Positions 5,831-6,408 of a stretch of DNA of 6,408 nt are shown here, piece after piece. Numbering within the stretch: the first letter of the stretch is position 1; each line of letters begins with the position of its first letter. Both the position numbers and the translations under genes were made by a program. The stretch lies in the NCBI GenBank assembly GCA_003132125.1, contig PKWT01000328.1, positions 1 through 6,408 of the forward strand, in the 5' to 3' direction. This DNA is from Micrococcales bacterium (lineage in GTDB: Bacteria > Actinomycetota > Actinomycetes > Actinomycetales > Dermatophilaceae). Under the pieces are notes generated by a model. That model did no database searches, had not been told where the DNA came from, and saw nothing but the letters and a program-made list of their open reading frames with translations.

Positions 5831-6408
5831 GCGCACGAACTGCGAGTGCGGCAGCGGACGCCACCGGTACAGCCCACCACCAGCTGAGGTCGCCGGGCCG
5901 GGGTTGTGCAGGCAGTGGTTCGGCACCTGCGGCTCGGCGAATCCGAAGCAGGCAGTAGGGCGTAGTCGCCGCGGCGAGGGTCTCATCGTCCATGCGCCGA
6001 GGATCTATTCCGGCTAGGCGCGCGGCGAACCCGCTCGCCACGAGCACCTCGCGCAACAGCCGGATCCGCTCGGGGTGGTCACTGACGTCCTCAACGATGC
6101 CGACCCAGCGCTCACCCGGGGGCCACACCTCCACGCGCGGCTCGGCCATCACGTTGCGATACCAGTCCGAGCCGGTGCCGAACCCGGCCGTGCAATACAG
6201 CTCACCATCGACGATCGCGTAGTTGAGGGGCGTCCACCGCCGACTACCGGTACGCCGTCCGGTGTGACCAAGCACGAAGATGCGACCCGACCCGGCCGGC
6301 CACACGTTCATCCAGCGGCCCAGTCCCAGACGCCACATCGCCACCATGAACGGGTTGAAGCGTCGAAAGGCGACCCTCAGCCGTTCGGCAGTCGCATCGT
6401 CAGCAGTC
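5781..6408 (-). CDS. DUF385 / deazaflavin (F420)-dependent nitroreductase family protein, 5' end cut by window
   Basis: The minus-strand frame is open to the window edge, giving at least 208 residues and ending with TAG at 5783-5781. ATG at 6347 has no ribosome site, and the 20 codons before it (including RLRVAFRRFNPF) look like family sequence, so the start is probably outside. The core fits the split-barrel family of M. tuberculosis Ddn: GHTGRRTGSRRWTPLNYA (family TGRKTG..R..PL), then YCTAGFGTGSDWYRN and EPRVEVW. Members bind F420, or sometimes other flavins, and reduce quinones or nitro compounds; the real substrate here is unknown. The core ends near CLLRIRR. A further 50 or so residues hold a Pro-rich linker, a hydrophobic stretch (SWWWAVPVASAAALAV, 5838-5885) and an Arg-rich end, suggesting a C-terminal membrane anchor or association. 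The last 16 residues are encoded by the tandem duplication. The gene converges on the OYE gene with a 22-bp overlap. Confidence 0.85.
   Translation of the reverse strand, partial: TADDATAERLRVAFRRFNPFMVAMWRLGLGRWMNVWPAGSGRIFVLGHTGRRTGSRRWTPLNYAIVDGELYCTAGFGTGSDWYRNVMAEPRVEVWPPGERWVGIVEDVSDHPERIRLLREVLVASGFAARLAGIDPRRMDDETLAAATTPYCLLRIRRAAGAEPLPAQPRPGDLSWWWAVPVASAAALAVRARLRRTPPDRSQADITG

Noticed and set aside
6345..6347. ATG as true start of the minus-strand DUF385 gene
   Set aside because: No ribosome site precedes it, and the upstream in-frame residues to the window edge look like family sequence.
1..6408. tRNA, rRNA, CRISPR, insertion sequences, toxin or defence genes
   Set aside because: Looked for and not seen; the window is nearly filled with ordinary metabolic and signalling genes of uniform composition.

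Overview
The window is GC-rich, with strong G/C preference at third codon positions, GTG starts and AGGAG-type ribosome sites. It carries a beta-phosphoglucomutase-like/GH65 gene pair of the mycobacterial kind and an F420-dependent nitroreductase-family gene. Together these point to a chromosome of an actinobacterium (Actinomycetota); I cannot name the genus from sequence alone.

Layout. (1) 1-1299, + strand: the 3' part of a c-di-GMP signalling protein with GGDEF and EAL domains; its start lies before the window. (2) 1300-1480: an intergenic region with a possible hairpin terminator and two DosR/DevR-like palindromes 21 bp apart. (3) 1481-2233 and 2230-4638, + strand: a two-gene operon with a 4-bp GTGA overlap, encoding a HAD-family beta-phosphoglucomutase-like enzyme and a GH65 glycoside phosphorylase. 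(4) 4639-4740: a short leader with a perfect 6-bp inverted repeat and a strong ribosome site. (5) 4741-5802, + strand: an Old Yellow Enzyme ene-reductase. (6) 5781-6408, - strand: a convergent, 5'-truncated DUF385 (deazaflavin/F420-dependent nitroreductase) gene. Its stop overlaps the end of the OYE gene inside a 25-bp tandem duplication.

How they work together. The GH65 enzyme is expected to split an alpha-glucosyl disaccharide with phosphate, releasing beta-glucose 1-phosphate, which the HAD enzyme would convert to glucose 6-phosphate. The real disaccharide is not known. The segment between FWDE and the catalytic Glu differs from that of the maltose phosphorylase I remember, so a plain maltose or trehalose label is not safe. 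The DosR-like palindromes upstream fit the fact that M. tuberculosis Rv2006 (otsB1), which contains both domain types, belongs to the DosR dormancy regulon. The two reductase genes are convergent and need not be co-regulated.

Most of the window is ordinary chromosomal coding sequence, and I see no clearly new multi-gene system. The points most worth a second look are the candidate hypoxia/dormancy control of the sugar-phosphorylase operon, the Asn in place of a metal-binding Asp in the GGDEF domain, the divergent GH65 loop, and the tandem duplication that sets the C-terminus of the nitroreductase-like protein.
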